Shown here: positions 55,269 through 64,000 of the stretch, piece by piece
Numbering within the stretch: the first letter of the stretch is position 1
How the letters are laid out: the number at the start of each line of letters is the position of its first letter
DNA from: Thiomonas sp. X19
GTDB taxonomy: Bacteria; Pseudomonadota; Gammaproteobacteria; Burkholderiales; Burkholderiaceae_C
Length of the DNA stretch: 64,000 nucleotides
Reading direction: 5' to 3'
NCBI RefSeq assembly: GCF_900089495.1
Contig: NZ_LT605203.1
Coordinates: 2,384,713-2,448,712, forward strand
The notes under the pieces: generated by a model
What the model saw: the letters and a program-made list of their open reading frames with translations, nothing else
Databases searched by the model: none
What the model was told of the DNA's origin: nothing
Program-made: the position numbers and the translations under genes

Positions 55269-56417
55269 TTACTGGGTCACGGCCGCCGGCGGATAGGTGA
55301 TCTTGTACCCGCCGCTCGGGGTGATCTCGAACGCCACATACGGGCTGCCGGTGCGCTCGCCCACGGCATTCCAGGAGAACGTCCCGGTCAGTCCCTCGAA
55401 ATGCTTCAATTCGTGCAAGGCTGGAATCAACTTGGCCGGCTCCACGCTCTTGATCTTCTCGGCGGTATCGAGAATGGCGCGGAAACCATCGGCGTTGGTC
55501 AGCGTGAAAATGCTGGGCGGCTCGTGGCCGTAGGCGGCCTTGAACTGGGTGAGGAATTCCTTGGCCGCCGGATACGGCAAGTCCTGCGGCGCCGGCACGT
55601 TGATGATCACCGCACCCGCCGCCGCGTTGCCGGCAATCTTGGCAAAGGCCACATTCTGGTTCGCATCGCCGCCAACGAACTTGGCTTTCATGCCCAACTG
55701 CGCCATTTGCGCCTTGATCAAACCGCCGTCGGTGTAATAGCCCGAGAAGTACACCACCTGCGGGTGCAGGGCATTGAGCTTGGTCAGCACCGGGGTGTAG
55801 TTCTGCGATCCGGCACTGATGTAAGCCTTGTCGAGCACGTCGATGCCGTCCTTCTTCGCATCCGCCACCACCGCATCGGCCAGGCCCGTGGCGAAGCTGG
55901 AGTGGTCGGTCACCACGGCGATGCGCTTGTCACCCATGGCCTTGAAATAACCGGCGGTGAACAAGGCTTCGGCGCTGTTGGGCGGCGCGTTGCGGAAAAA
56001 AGTCTTGTAGTTGCGCTGCGTCAGTTCGTCGCTGGTGCCGTCGGAGGTCTGAATGACGTTGGCGCGCGCGTAGATCGGCTCGGCGGCCAGCGCAGCGCCG
56101 CTGGTGTAGCTGCCGATCACGGCGAGCACGCCGTCGTTCACCAGTTGCCGCGCGCAAATCGCGGCCGCAGCGGCTTCACCCTGGTCGTCGCAGACCTTCA
56201 CGTCCAGCGGGTGGCCGAGCAGGCCGCCCTTGGCATTGGTCTGCTTCACCAGCAGTTTCACGGCATCGGCAATGCCTTGGCCTTCGTTGGCGTACTGGCC
56301 GGTGATCGGCGCCTGCACGCCGATCTTGATGGGCGAAGCCGCGAAGGCCTGGGAAGCAGCCAGGCAAGGGCCGGCTGTGGCCAGGGTGAGAAGAAGCGTT
56401 TTGGACAGGTGTCGCAT
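55269..56417 (-). CDS. livK: branched-chain amino acid ABC transporter substrate-binding protein
   Basis: Periplasmic binding protein, 382 residues, of the LivJ/LivK family. The first 26 residues form a signal peptide ending SQAFA before ASPIKIG. The type I periplasmic-binding fold follows, with APITGQYANEGQGIADAVKL and VIGSYTSGAALAAEP lining the ligand site. The start at 56417 has GGAGAC upstream. It heads the importer operon; the actual ligand (Leu/Ile/Val or another amide or amino acid) is not certain. Confidence 0.94.
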   Translation of the reverse strand: MRHLSKTLLLTLATAGPCLAASQAFAASPIKIGVQAPITGQYANEGQGIADAVKLLVKQTNAKGGLLGHPLDVKVCDDQGEAAAAAICARQLVNDGVLAVIGSYTSGAALAAEPIYARANVIQTSDGTSDELTQRNYKTFFRNAPPNSAEALFTAGYFKAMGDKRIAVVTDHSSFATGLADAVVADAKKDGIDVLDKAYISAGSQNYTPVLTKLNALHPQVVYFSGYYTDGGLIKAQMAQLGMKAKFVGGDANQNVAFAKIAGNAAAGAVIINVPAPQDLPYPAAKEFLTQFKAAYGHEPPSIFTLTNADGFRAILDTAEKIKSVEPAKLIPALHELKHFEGLTGTFSWNAVGERTGSPYVAFEITPSGGYKITYPPAAVTQ

Positions 56418-56937
56418 GCTTTGTCTCCTTATTTGATCGTTGTTTGAAGGGAAAGGCCGCAATCGGGCCGTTGTTCGCAGCGGCAAGCGCCGCTGCCTAG
56501 CACCAGCCCGTTGATGCGCAGTCCCAGGCAGGCGACAGAGCTCCAGCGGACGGCAAAAGATGAAGCGCACCTCCGATTCCAACCCGGCATGAGGGGCGCA
56601 CTCAACACGGCATATGCCTGCGAACACATGCTCCGACTTGCCGGGCATGGCATGCACGGTGTCGAAATTGACTCGCGACGCGCATCGCGTTTTGGCGCCG
56701 ACAGGGTTGTCGACGGCGTGCGCCGTTCGCCGCGTCTTTCGTCGCTTGGATCAAGCACGCAGGTTCAGACTGGCGTCGAGCCATCAACACGCACGGATCT
56801 GAGGCGGCGCACCGCAGGCCTGCGAAAATATCGATAAGCACCGCCATGACGTTCAAAAGTTATACCGCTCAACGAATAAAGGTAGCACCAAATGGACCAC
56901 ACTAAAATAGATCTAGGTTTACTTTTTCAACAAAAGG
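56418..56937. other. intergenic region between livK and putA
   Basis: About 520 bp without a convincing gene. The livK leader with the motif at 56433-56448 is at the left edge. The rest is GC-rich with only short incoherent frames until the last 80 bp, which become AT-rich (TATACC near 56871, TAAAAT near 56903) and probably hold the putA promoter. Confidence 0.5.
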
Positions 56938-56975
56938 TGCAACCATTCTAGGCTCAAACATGCAAAAGGTGCAAC
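56938..56975 (+). promoter_or_regulatory. PutA operator direct repeats
   Basis: The sequence AAAAGGTGCAACCAT occurs twice, each holding TGCAAC (56938-56943 and 56970-56975), the complement of GTTGCA, which is the known E. coli PutA operator core. The copies are 32 bp apart, about three helical turns. The second copy contains the AAAAGG that serves as the putA SD, so repressor binding would cover the translation start. PutA here has its own N-terminal DNA-binding domain. Confidence 0.65.
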
Positions 56976-56976
56976 C

Positions 56977-59900
56977 ATGCCAGTGACGACCATCGGTGTA
57001 AAAATTGATGACCATGTTCGTCTTCGTATCAAATCTGCGGCTGAGGCGCATGGACGCACGCCGCATTTCGTCGTTAAGCAGATGATCCTGCAAGGGCTGG
57101 AGCGGCTCGAACGTGGAGACGCGCTGGAGGCCGACCCGCATGATGGTGAGCTCAAGCCCCCGCCGCAGGAAGACCATCCAGCATCCCCGGTCATGCCGTT
57201 TCTCGATCTGGCGCAGGACGTGCAACCGCAAACCGTGCTGCGCGCGGCCATCACCGCGGCCTATCGCAGGCCCGAGCCCGAGTGTGTCCCCGCCCTCCTC
57301 TCCCAAGCTACCCTGCCTCCGAAACTGGCTGCGGCGGCGCAGGATACCGCCCGCAGCCTCGCCACCAAACTGCGTGCCAAACGCACGCGCGGCGTCGTCG
57401 AAGCGCTGCTGCAGGAGTACGCACTGTCAAGCCAGGAAGGAATAGCCCTGATGTGCCTGGCCGAGGCGCTGTTGCGCATCCCCGACACCGCCACGCGTGA
57501 CGCATTGATCCGCGACAAGATCTGCTCCGGCGACTGGCAAAGCCATCTGCGCGGCGGCCACTCGTTGTTTGTCAACGCGGCCACCTGGGGTCTGCTGCTG
57601 ACAGGAAAACTCGTTGCAACCAGCAGCGAGGTCAATCTATCCTCGGTCCTCACCCGTCTCGTTGCGCGCAGTGGCGAGCCCGTGGTGCGTGGGGGCGTGA
57701 ACATCGCCATGCGGCTCATGGGCGAGCAGTTCGTACTGGGCCAGAACATCGCCGAAGCCCTGGCCAACGCCCGCAAATGGGAAGCCAAGGGCTTCCGCCA
57801 TTCCTACGACATGCTGGGCGAGGCGGCGCTCACGGCGCAGGATGCCGAGCGCTACTTGCGCGACTACGAGCAGGCCATCCACGCGATCGGCAAGGCAGCG
57901 CAGCGCCGCGGCATCTACGAAGGGCCAGGCATTTCGATCAAGCTCTCCGCGCTGCATCCGCGCTATGCGCGCACGCAGCGCCAGAGGGTCGTGGACGAAC
58001 TGCTGCCGCGACTGGCGCGGCTGGCGCGGCTGGCGCGTGAATATGACATCGGGTTGAACATCGACGCCGAGGAAGCCGATCGACTGGAAATCTCCCTCGA
58101 CTTGCTAGAAAGCTTGTGCTTTGATCCGGCGCTTCACGGGTGGAACGGCATCGGGTTTGTGGTCCAGGCCTATCAGAAGCGCGCGCCCTTCGTGCTGGAC
58201 TTCCTCATCGACCTCGCGCACCGCTCCCAGCGACGTTTGATGGTGCGGTTGGTCAAGGGGGCGTACTGGGATTCCGAGATCAAGCGCGCGCAGATCGACG
58301 GCCTTGAAGATTTCCCCGTGTTCACGCGCAAGGTGCACACCGACATCTCGTACCTGGCCTGCGCACGCAAGCTTCTGGCGGCGCCCAGCGCCGTTTTCCC
58401 ACAATTCGCCACGCACAACGCGCACACCGTAGCCGCCATCCACACGATGGCGGGAGAAAATTTCTACGTGGGCCAGTACGAGTTCCAGTGCCTGCACGGC
58501 ATGGGGGAGCCTCTGTACGAGGAGGTCGTCGGGCCCGATGCCCTGAACCGGCCCTGTCGCATCTATGCGCCCGTGGGCACGCACGAAACCCTGCTCGCCT
58601 ATCTTGTGCGAAGGCTTCTTGAGAACGGTGCCAACACGTCCTTCGTCCACAAGATCAACGACCCGAAATTGAGTCTGGACGACATCATCGCCGACCCCGC
58701 CGAACTGGCCAGGAGCGTGGTGCCGCTGGGTGCTGGGCACGAGAAGATCGTGCTGCCGCGCGCGTTGTTTGGTGTGACCCGTGACAATTCCGCCGGGTTC
58801 GATCTCAGCAACGAGCAGCGCCTGGGCTCCCTGGCCTCTGCGGGGCTTGCAGGACTCGAGACGTCGTGGCAGGCACGACCCATCCTGGGCAGCGGCGAAG
58901 TGCAGGGTCCGGCGCGTCCGGTCCTCAACCCGGCCGACCTGCGCGATACGGTGGGCCAGGTCATCGAAACCGATCCCGCCATGATCGACACGGCCTTCAC
59001 CCTGGCGCTGCAAGCAGCGCCTGTCTGGCAAGCCACTCCAGCACAGGATCGCGCGGCGATTCTGCGTCGCGCAGCCGATCTTCTCGAAGAGCGGCTTCCC
59101 AGGCTGGTGGGGCTGATCGTGCGCGAGGCTGGCAAAACCCTGCCTGCCGCCATTGGCGAGGTGCGCGAGGCAGTGGACTTCCTGCGCTATTACGCAGCCC
59201 AGGTCTCATCGCAGTTCCACAACGCCGTGCAGCGCCCGCTCGGCCCGGTCGTGGCCATCAGCCCGTGGAATTTCCCCCTGGCCATTTTCACGGGACAAGT
59301 CGCCGCAGCCCTGGCCGCAGGCAATGTCGTCTTGGCGAAACCGGCAGAGGAAACCCCGCTCATTGCCAGCTATGCCGTGCACGTGCTTCTGGAAGCCGGG
59401 GTTCCGGCAGGCGCGCTGCAATTGCTTCCGGGTGATGGTCGCGTTGGCGCAGCGCTGGTTGCCGATGCGCGTGTGCCGTGGCGTGATGTTCACCGGCTCC
59501 ACCGAGGTGGCGCGCCTGATTCAGACGCAACTTGCCGGACACCTGGACGCCCAGGGTCTACCCATTCCCCTGATTGCCGAAACGGGCGGACAAAACGCCA
59601 TGGTGGTCGACTCCTCCGCCTTGCCCGAGCAGGCCGTGACCGACATCGTCTCCTCGGCCTTTGACTCCGCCGGGCAGCGCTGCTCGGCGCTGCGCATCGT
59701 GTTGGTCCAGAACGATATCGCCCCCCGTCTGCTGGAGATGCTGCTTGGCGCAACCGCCGAACTTGCCATCGGCCGGCCCGATCGACTCTGCACCGACGTG
59801 GGCCCGGTCATCAGTGCCGAGGCGCGAGACACCATCACCGCGCACATCGAGGCGATGCGCGGCCGCGGCTTCAAGGTCAGCGCCCCCGAACTGCCGCAAG

Positions 59901-60826
59901 ATGCCCGTCACGGCTATTTCGTGCCCCCCACGATCATCGAGATCCCGTCTATCGACGTCCTGGGGCGTGAGGTCTTCGGGCCTGTGCTGCACGTCCTGCG
60001 CTATCAGCGCGGCGAGCTCGATACCGCCATCGACGCCGTGAACGCGCTGGGCTATGGACTGACGTTCGGCATCCATAGCCGCATCGACGAGACGATCGCG
60101 CATGTGACCTCGCGCATCAGCGCCGGCAATATTTACGTCAATCGCAACATCATCGGCGCGGTGGTCGGTGTGCAGCCCTTTGGGGGTCATTCGCGCTCGG
60201 GCACCGGGCCAAAGGCCGGCGGCCCCCTTTATCTGCGCCGGTTAATCGCGCCCGGAAGCGGACCGTTTTTGTCAACGGCTCAAACGCCGCAGCCCCTGCT
60301 TGATCTCATCAAGGCCCTGCAAGACCAGGGCGTCGAGACCGCGGCGTTGCAAACCTACGCCGCGCATGCCCCGGCGCGTCAGATCACCGTGTTGCCAGGC
60401 CCGGTTGGCGAGCAGAACCAGTACCGGCTTGAGGCGCGGGGTACGATTTTGTGCCACGCCGACGCGCAAGAAGCCTTGCTGCGGCAGATCGGTGCCGCGC
60501 TGGCCACGGCCAACGTCGCGCTGATTTCAGGCAAGGCGGCCGATGCCGTCTCCGCGCTGCTGCCCTCCACCCTGCACGACCATGTGCGCCTCGCATCGCA
60601 AGACGCGACGCCCGACGCGGCGCTCTACGACGGCGATCCTGCCGGGCTTCTTGCCTTTCAAACCGAACTTGCACAACACACCCATGCGGTGGTGCCCGTT
60701 TGCGCACTGCCACGCGACGGGCTCACGCAGATGGATTACCCGCTTGAAATGCTGCTCCGCGAGCGAGTCACCAGCGTCAACACGGCAGCCGCTGGCGGCA
60801 ACGCCAGCCTGATGACGATCGGGTGA
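56977..60826 (+). pseudogene. putA: trifunctional proline dehydrogenase/P5C dehydrogenase, one-base frameshift
   Basis: PutA oxidises proline to glutamate in two steps and represses its own gene. The first frame gives a ribbon-helix-helix domain (about 1-45), the PRODH barrel (with IDAEEADRLEISLDLLE and RLVKGAYWDSEIKRAQ) and the first part of the aldehyde dehydrogenase ([19 protein letters not shown]). It fails after VADARV at 59475. The following frame continues perfectly with RGVMFTGSTEVARL, the catalytic-Cys region SAGQRCSALR and the C-terminus at 60826. One extra C at 59476/59477 explains the break. Without it the protein would be about 1282 residues, normal for long PutA. It is either a recent mutation that removes P5C dehydrogenase activity or a sequencing error; nothing else in the gene looks degraded. 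Confidence 0.9.
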
Positions 60827-61573
60827 CGCCGAACACCGGGCAGCAAGGCTGCTGCACCATGCGCTCCTCAGGCGCGCGCGTGGTGCCATGACTCGATGCC
60901 CGGCAAACGCAGGCACTTTACCGGGCATCCATGCGCACTTGGGCAGCATGCGCCAACCGAACATCATCTTGACACCTGCGCTGAAGGTCAGGTACTGACA
61001 GCAGGGGTGATGGTTTTCGCCCGGTTGTGCGGCAGCAATTCGCCCAGACAGCAGCACTCTCCGCATGACTTCACAGGCACCGAGACCCTCCGAGCAGGCC
61101 CTGGATCCCGATCCTTGATCAGTGCGAGTCCGCCCACCTTGGCTGACAGCAACTGGCGCCCGCCGCATGCCGCTGGCATGATCCTCACGAGACATGGCGG
61201 TACTTCTTTCTTTCAAAGACGGGGGTTTCAAGAGTGAAGGAACCGAAGTGTCCTACAGTTACTGCGTTTTCTTGATGCACCGCAACTCGCCGCCAAGCAC
61301 GGTGTGGCCGCCCGGCGAATTGGCGCCCTGGCGGTGGTGTCGTGATTTCCACATTCATCCGTGGCGAAGCCGCGGAGCAGAAATTCCCGACTGGCTGGAA
61401 GGCACACAAGCCCTATTTGCGCCTGACTCTTCAGCCGAAGTGAGGTTCATGGGGGAACCAGGCCCCATTCCCGGCGTTGAGGGAATGGGCGCTGATCAAC
61501 ATGGGTGCTTTTGTTGCGGCTTGCAGCCAGGCGTTGCGGCCGGATCGCAACGCTTGATACTCATGCCTCACAT
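60827..61573. other. gene-poor region after putA
   Basis: About 750 bp in which I find no credible gene. A small GCAGC/GCTGC hairpin near 60841-60855 may end the putA transcript. A perfect 9-bp inverted repeat CCCATTCCC / GGGAATGGG (8-base loop) lies at 61464-61489. Open frames here (for example 61194-61634) have unlikely composition, and the last overlaps the hydrolase remnant. Confidence 0.5.
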
Positions 61574-62388
61574 TCAGCTGAGCGAAAAGAAAGTCCGGGC
61601 TGCAGCCGTGCAGAAAACGCGCTCGTTCGTGTGATACGTCTCCAAACCTATGGTGGCGCCATATTGCGACACAACGCCGGCCTGGTACGCCGTAAACGCT
61701 TGCTGTGTTTGGGTGGCCATGGATTGCATCGTGGCGTTTTGTGCACTTGTCAGGCCTTGAGTCGCAAATGTTCCCGATGTGCCCCCGGAGATGTCAAGGT
61801 CAAGCGTGGCGTAGCGGAGATTCGGATCGCTCGGCACCTTCGAATTCAACACCGCTGTCATCGCTCCAGCCCCTTGGTTCCAAAACACCTCAGGGTCATT
61901 GAAGCCACCGCACATCATCAGAGGCATGCTGGGGGTGTAGTTGCGTAGATCGTTGGCTTTGAGGTCCTGGCGCAGCAGGAATTGCGGGTTGGCTGGGAGC
62001 GTTGGAGCCGTGGTCGAAAAGTTCGGGGCTGACCCGTCGACAGGAGCCGCGCCGTCGGGATTGGCGTCGACATCATTGACATAGGCTTCGCGAAAAGCCG
62101 TGCTGAAGAGGTAATTCGCAGGAGCAAATCCGGCTGCGCCCAACGGGGCGCCCTCGGGGAGCGCGTCGAGATTCGCATAGCCGGTCGGGGTCGATTGAAA
62201 AAGCGCAGTCGCAGGGATTTGCCGGCTCTGCACAGCCGCTTGGTATCCCGCATTGCCGGGAAAGAGCGATACCGCATTGGCATACTGCGTGGTAAATATC
62301 TGGCTCGGATTGAGCGATCCCTGCTTTAGATGTGCGTACGAGTTCACCACCATCGGCAAGAAGAGCGTACCCCCGAAATTGGGATGCC
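61574..62388 (-). pseudogene. C-terminal fragment of an alpha/beta hydrolase cut by the IS
   Basis: About 270 residues of coherent protein read from the IS edge (GHPNFGGTLFLPMVVNSYAH) to a stop at 61574. The segment MPLMMCGGFNDPEVFWNQGA looks like the acid-residue strand of a large secreted lipase or esterase, and the end (TYHTNERVFCTAAARTFF) like the histidine region. The nucleophile half should lie on the other side of the IS, beyond the window. A frame continuing into the IS to 62521 supplies an artificial start. The family is inferred from pattern only. Confidence 0.65.
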
Positions 62389-63998
62389 CTAGGAGACTGT
62401 CGGACTTTGCGGTCTTCCGGATGAAGACGCTATCCGAGACAATTGCTGCTGCACAACCGAGAGCCCGAGCCGATGAGCCGCTTCGTCCCTGTTGACCGAG
62501 ACACCGCATATCTGTTGCCACCGTCGGTGGACGAATGGCTGCCCACTGATCACTTGGCGCGCTTCGTGGTCGAAGTCATCGAGCAGCTTGATCTGGGCGA
62601 TCTGGCCCGACAGTACGCAGGCCGGGGCTCGGCGGCGCACCATCCGGCGGTGCTGCTGGGCCTGCTGATCTACGGCTACGCCAACGGCGTGCACTCCAGC
62701 CGCAAGATCGAGCGGGCGACCTACGACTCGGTGGCGTTCCGCTTTGTTGCGGCCAATACCCACCCCGATCACGACACGCTGGCGACGTTCCGCCGCCGCT
62801 TCTTGAAGGAGGTGGAGGCACTGTTCGTGCAGGTGCTGGTTCTGGCGCGCGAGATGAAGCTGCTCAAGCTCGGACACATCGCGCTGGATGGCACCAAGAT
62901 CGACGCCAACGCCAGCAAGCACAAGGCCTTGTCGTGGGCTCATGCCAACAAGATCGAGGCGCAGCTGCGCCAGGAAGTACAAACGCTGCTGGCGCTGGCA
63001 GAGAACAGCGACCGCGCGACGGTACCCGACGGCATGGATGTGCCGGCGGAGATCGCCCTGCGTGCAGATCGCTTGAGCGCAATCGCGCAGGCCAAGGCCA
63101 AGATCGAGCAGCGCGCCAGCGAACGCCATCAGGTCGAGCAGCAGGAGTACGAGGCCAAGACCGCCAAGCGCCAAGCCCAGCGCGAGGCGGGCAAGAAGCC
63201 GCGCGGCAAGGACCCTGAGCCGCCAGAGGCCGGCCCCCGGAGCAGCGATCAGGTCAACCTCACGGATGAAGAGTCGCGCATCATGCCCGTGTCGGGTGGG
63301 GGCTTCGAGCAAAGCTACAACGCACAAGCCGGCGTGGACATCGCGACGATGATGGTGATCACCCAGCATGTGAGCCAGGCATCCAACGACAAGCGCGAAG
63401 TTGTGCCTACGCTGCAGCAGATCCAAGCGTTACCCGCGGTGCTGGGCGAGGTGCACACGCTCATCACGGACAACGGCTTCTTCAGCCAAGCCAACGTGAT
63501 CGCGTGCAACGACGCGGGTATCGAGCCGCTGCTGGCGCTCAAGCGGGAGTCGCATCACACGCCGGTGATGGGGCGCTTTGCACCCGATGTGCCCGAGCCC
63601 CAGACGACGGATCCGCTCGTGCAGATGGCACACCGCCTGGGCACGCAAGCAGGCCGAGCCCTGTACGGCCTGCGCAAGCAGACAGTGGAGCCGGTGTTCG
63701 GCATCATCAAGCAAGTGATGGGTTGGCGCCAGATGAGCATGCGCGGGCTGGCCAAGGCACAAGGCGAATGGAGCTTGGTGACCATGGCTTGGAACATCAA
63801 GCGCATGCACGTCCTGCGAGCCGCGTGAGGGCAATAGTGCGCCCCGACCACGCCAAAACCGAGTCCCCAGGCCGCCCCATGTGCCCTCACAGTGTCTCGC
63901 CAACCATCGAGAGCGTTCGATCAGCGCGCCGCTGTCAAAAAAAACGCGTCGCACTGATCAATCGGATTCGCTCGGGTTCAAGTCCGACAGCCTCCTAG
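62389..63998 (+). mobile_element. IS1182-like insertion sequence, copy 2
   Basis: The same 1610-bp element as 17652-19261, in opposite orientation, again bounded by CTAG at both ends with the same terminal inverted repeats. All reading frames that could be compared on both strands translate identically, so the copies are probably identical in DNA. It interrupts the hydrolase gene whose C-terminal part ends at 61574. Confidence 0.92.
62473..63828 (+). CDS. IS1182-family transposase, copy 2
   Basis: A 451-residue DDE transposase, identical in translation to the one at 17822-19177, with the same LDGTKIDANAS, LITDNGFF and VEPVFGIIKQ catalytic segments. Starts at the ATG preceded by GAGAGCCCGAGCCG; a TTG at 62443 is an alternative. 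Intact. Confidence 0.94.
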   Translation: MSRFVPVDRDTAYLLPPSVDEWLPTDHLARFVVEVIEQLDLGDLARQYAGRGSAAHHPAVLLGLLIYGYANGVHSSRKIERATYDSVAFRFVAANTHPDHDTLATFRRRFLKEVEALFVQVLVLAREMKLLKLGHIALDGTKIDANASKHKALSWAHANKIEAQLRQEVQTLLALAENSDRATVPDGMDVPAEIALRADRLSAIAQAKAKIEQRASERHQVEQQEYEAKTAKRQAQREAGKKPRGKDPEPPEAGPRSSDQVNLTDEESRIMPVSGGGFEQSYNAQAGVDIATMMVITQHVSQASNDKREVVPTLQQIQALPAVLGEVHTLITDNGFFSQANVIACNDAGIEPLLALKRESHHTPVMGRFAPDVPEPQTTDPLVQMAHRLGTQAGRALYGLRKQTVEPVFGIIKQVMGWRQMSMRGLAKAQGEWSLVTMAWNIKRMHVLRAA

Positions 63999-64000
63999 GC

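Noticed and set aside
61194..61634. 146-codon plus-strand open frame after putA
   Set aside because: Incoherent composition (scattered Trp, Cys, Pro) and no recognisable fold; its end overlaps the hydrolase remnant on the other strand.

Overview
This is a high-GC, gene-dense bacterial chromosome segment. A form I RuBisCO operon (cbbLSQO with a divergent cbbR), a beta-carbonic anhydrase, polyhydroxyalkanoate genes and the overall style of the proteins suggest a facultatively autotrophic betaproteobacterium of the Burkholderiales, with Thiomonas or a close relative as my best guess. That assignment rests on recognising protein families, not on a search. I saw no rRNA, tRNA, CRISPR array or prophage.

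Region 1 (1-12.4 kb). A UDP-glucose dehydrogenase runs off the left edge. It is followed by a co-directional plus-strand cluster: PHA synthase, a fused enoyl-CoA hydratase/phosphotransacetylase, acetate kinase, an MgtC/DUF4010 membrane protein, a dihydrolipoyl dehydrogenase-like flavoprotein, a P-type proton ATPase and a second PhaC-like hydrolase. An FNR-type box with a correctly spaced -10 element precedes it. Region 2 (12.4-20.7 kb) is a tripartite drug-efflux system: two ABC-2 permeases, a double ATPase and a membrane fusion protein on the minus strand, facing a TolC-type outer membrane protein. An IS1182-like element sits between the two arms. Region 3 (20.7-23.7 kb) holds a Crp/Fnr regulator, the wreck of a universal stress protein gene, a small conserved protein, a phaB-like remnant and a phasin that also has a perfect FNR-type box. 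Regions 1 and 3 look like parts of one low-oxygen PHA/energy regulon that is partly decaying.

Region 4 (23.8-29.5 kb) has a minus-strand wrbA / DUF2069 / FAD-oxidase / potassium-channel operon, a divergent YihY-type membrane protein and one unknown gene. Region 5 (29.6-37.6 kb) is the CO2-fixation block: cbbR faces cbbL-cbbS-terminator-cbbQ-cbbO and a small orphan gene, with carbonic anhydrase and a DUF962 protein nearby. Region 6 (37.7-47.4 kb) is acyl-CoA catabolism: a nitronate monooxygenase-like enzyme, acyl-CoA dehydrogenase, etfA and etfB, an MscS channel, enoyl-CoA hydratase, acyl-CoA synthetase and a histone-deacetylase-family hydrolase. Region 7 (47.5-51.7 kb) is a MoxR / DUF58 / transglutaminase operon. 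Region 8 (51.7-56.4 kb) is a complete branched-chain amino acid ABC transporter (livKHMGF).

Region 9 (56.9-64 kb) contains a trifunctional putA with its own operator repeats but a one-base frameshift, a gene-poor stretch, and a secreted-hydrolase fragment cut by a second copy of the same IS. The two IS copies have the same length (1610 bp), appear identical and are inverted, so the 43 kb between them could flip by recombination.
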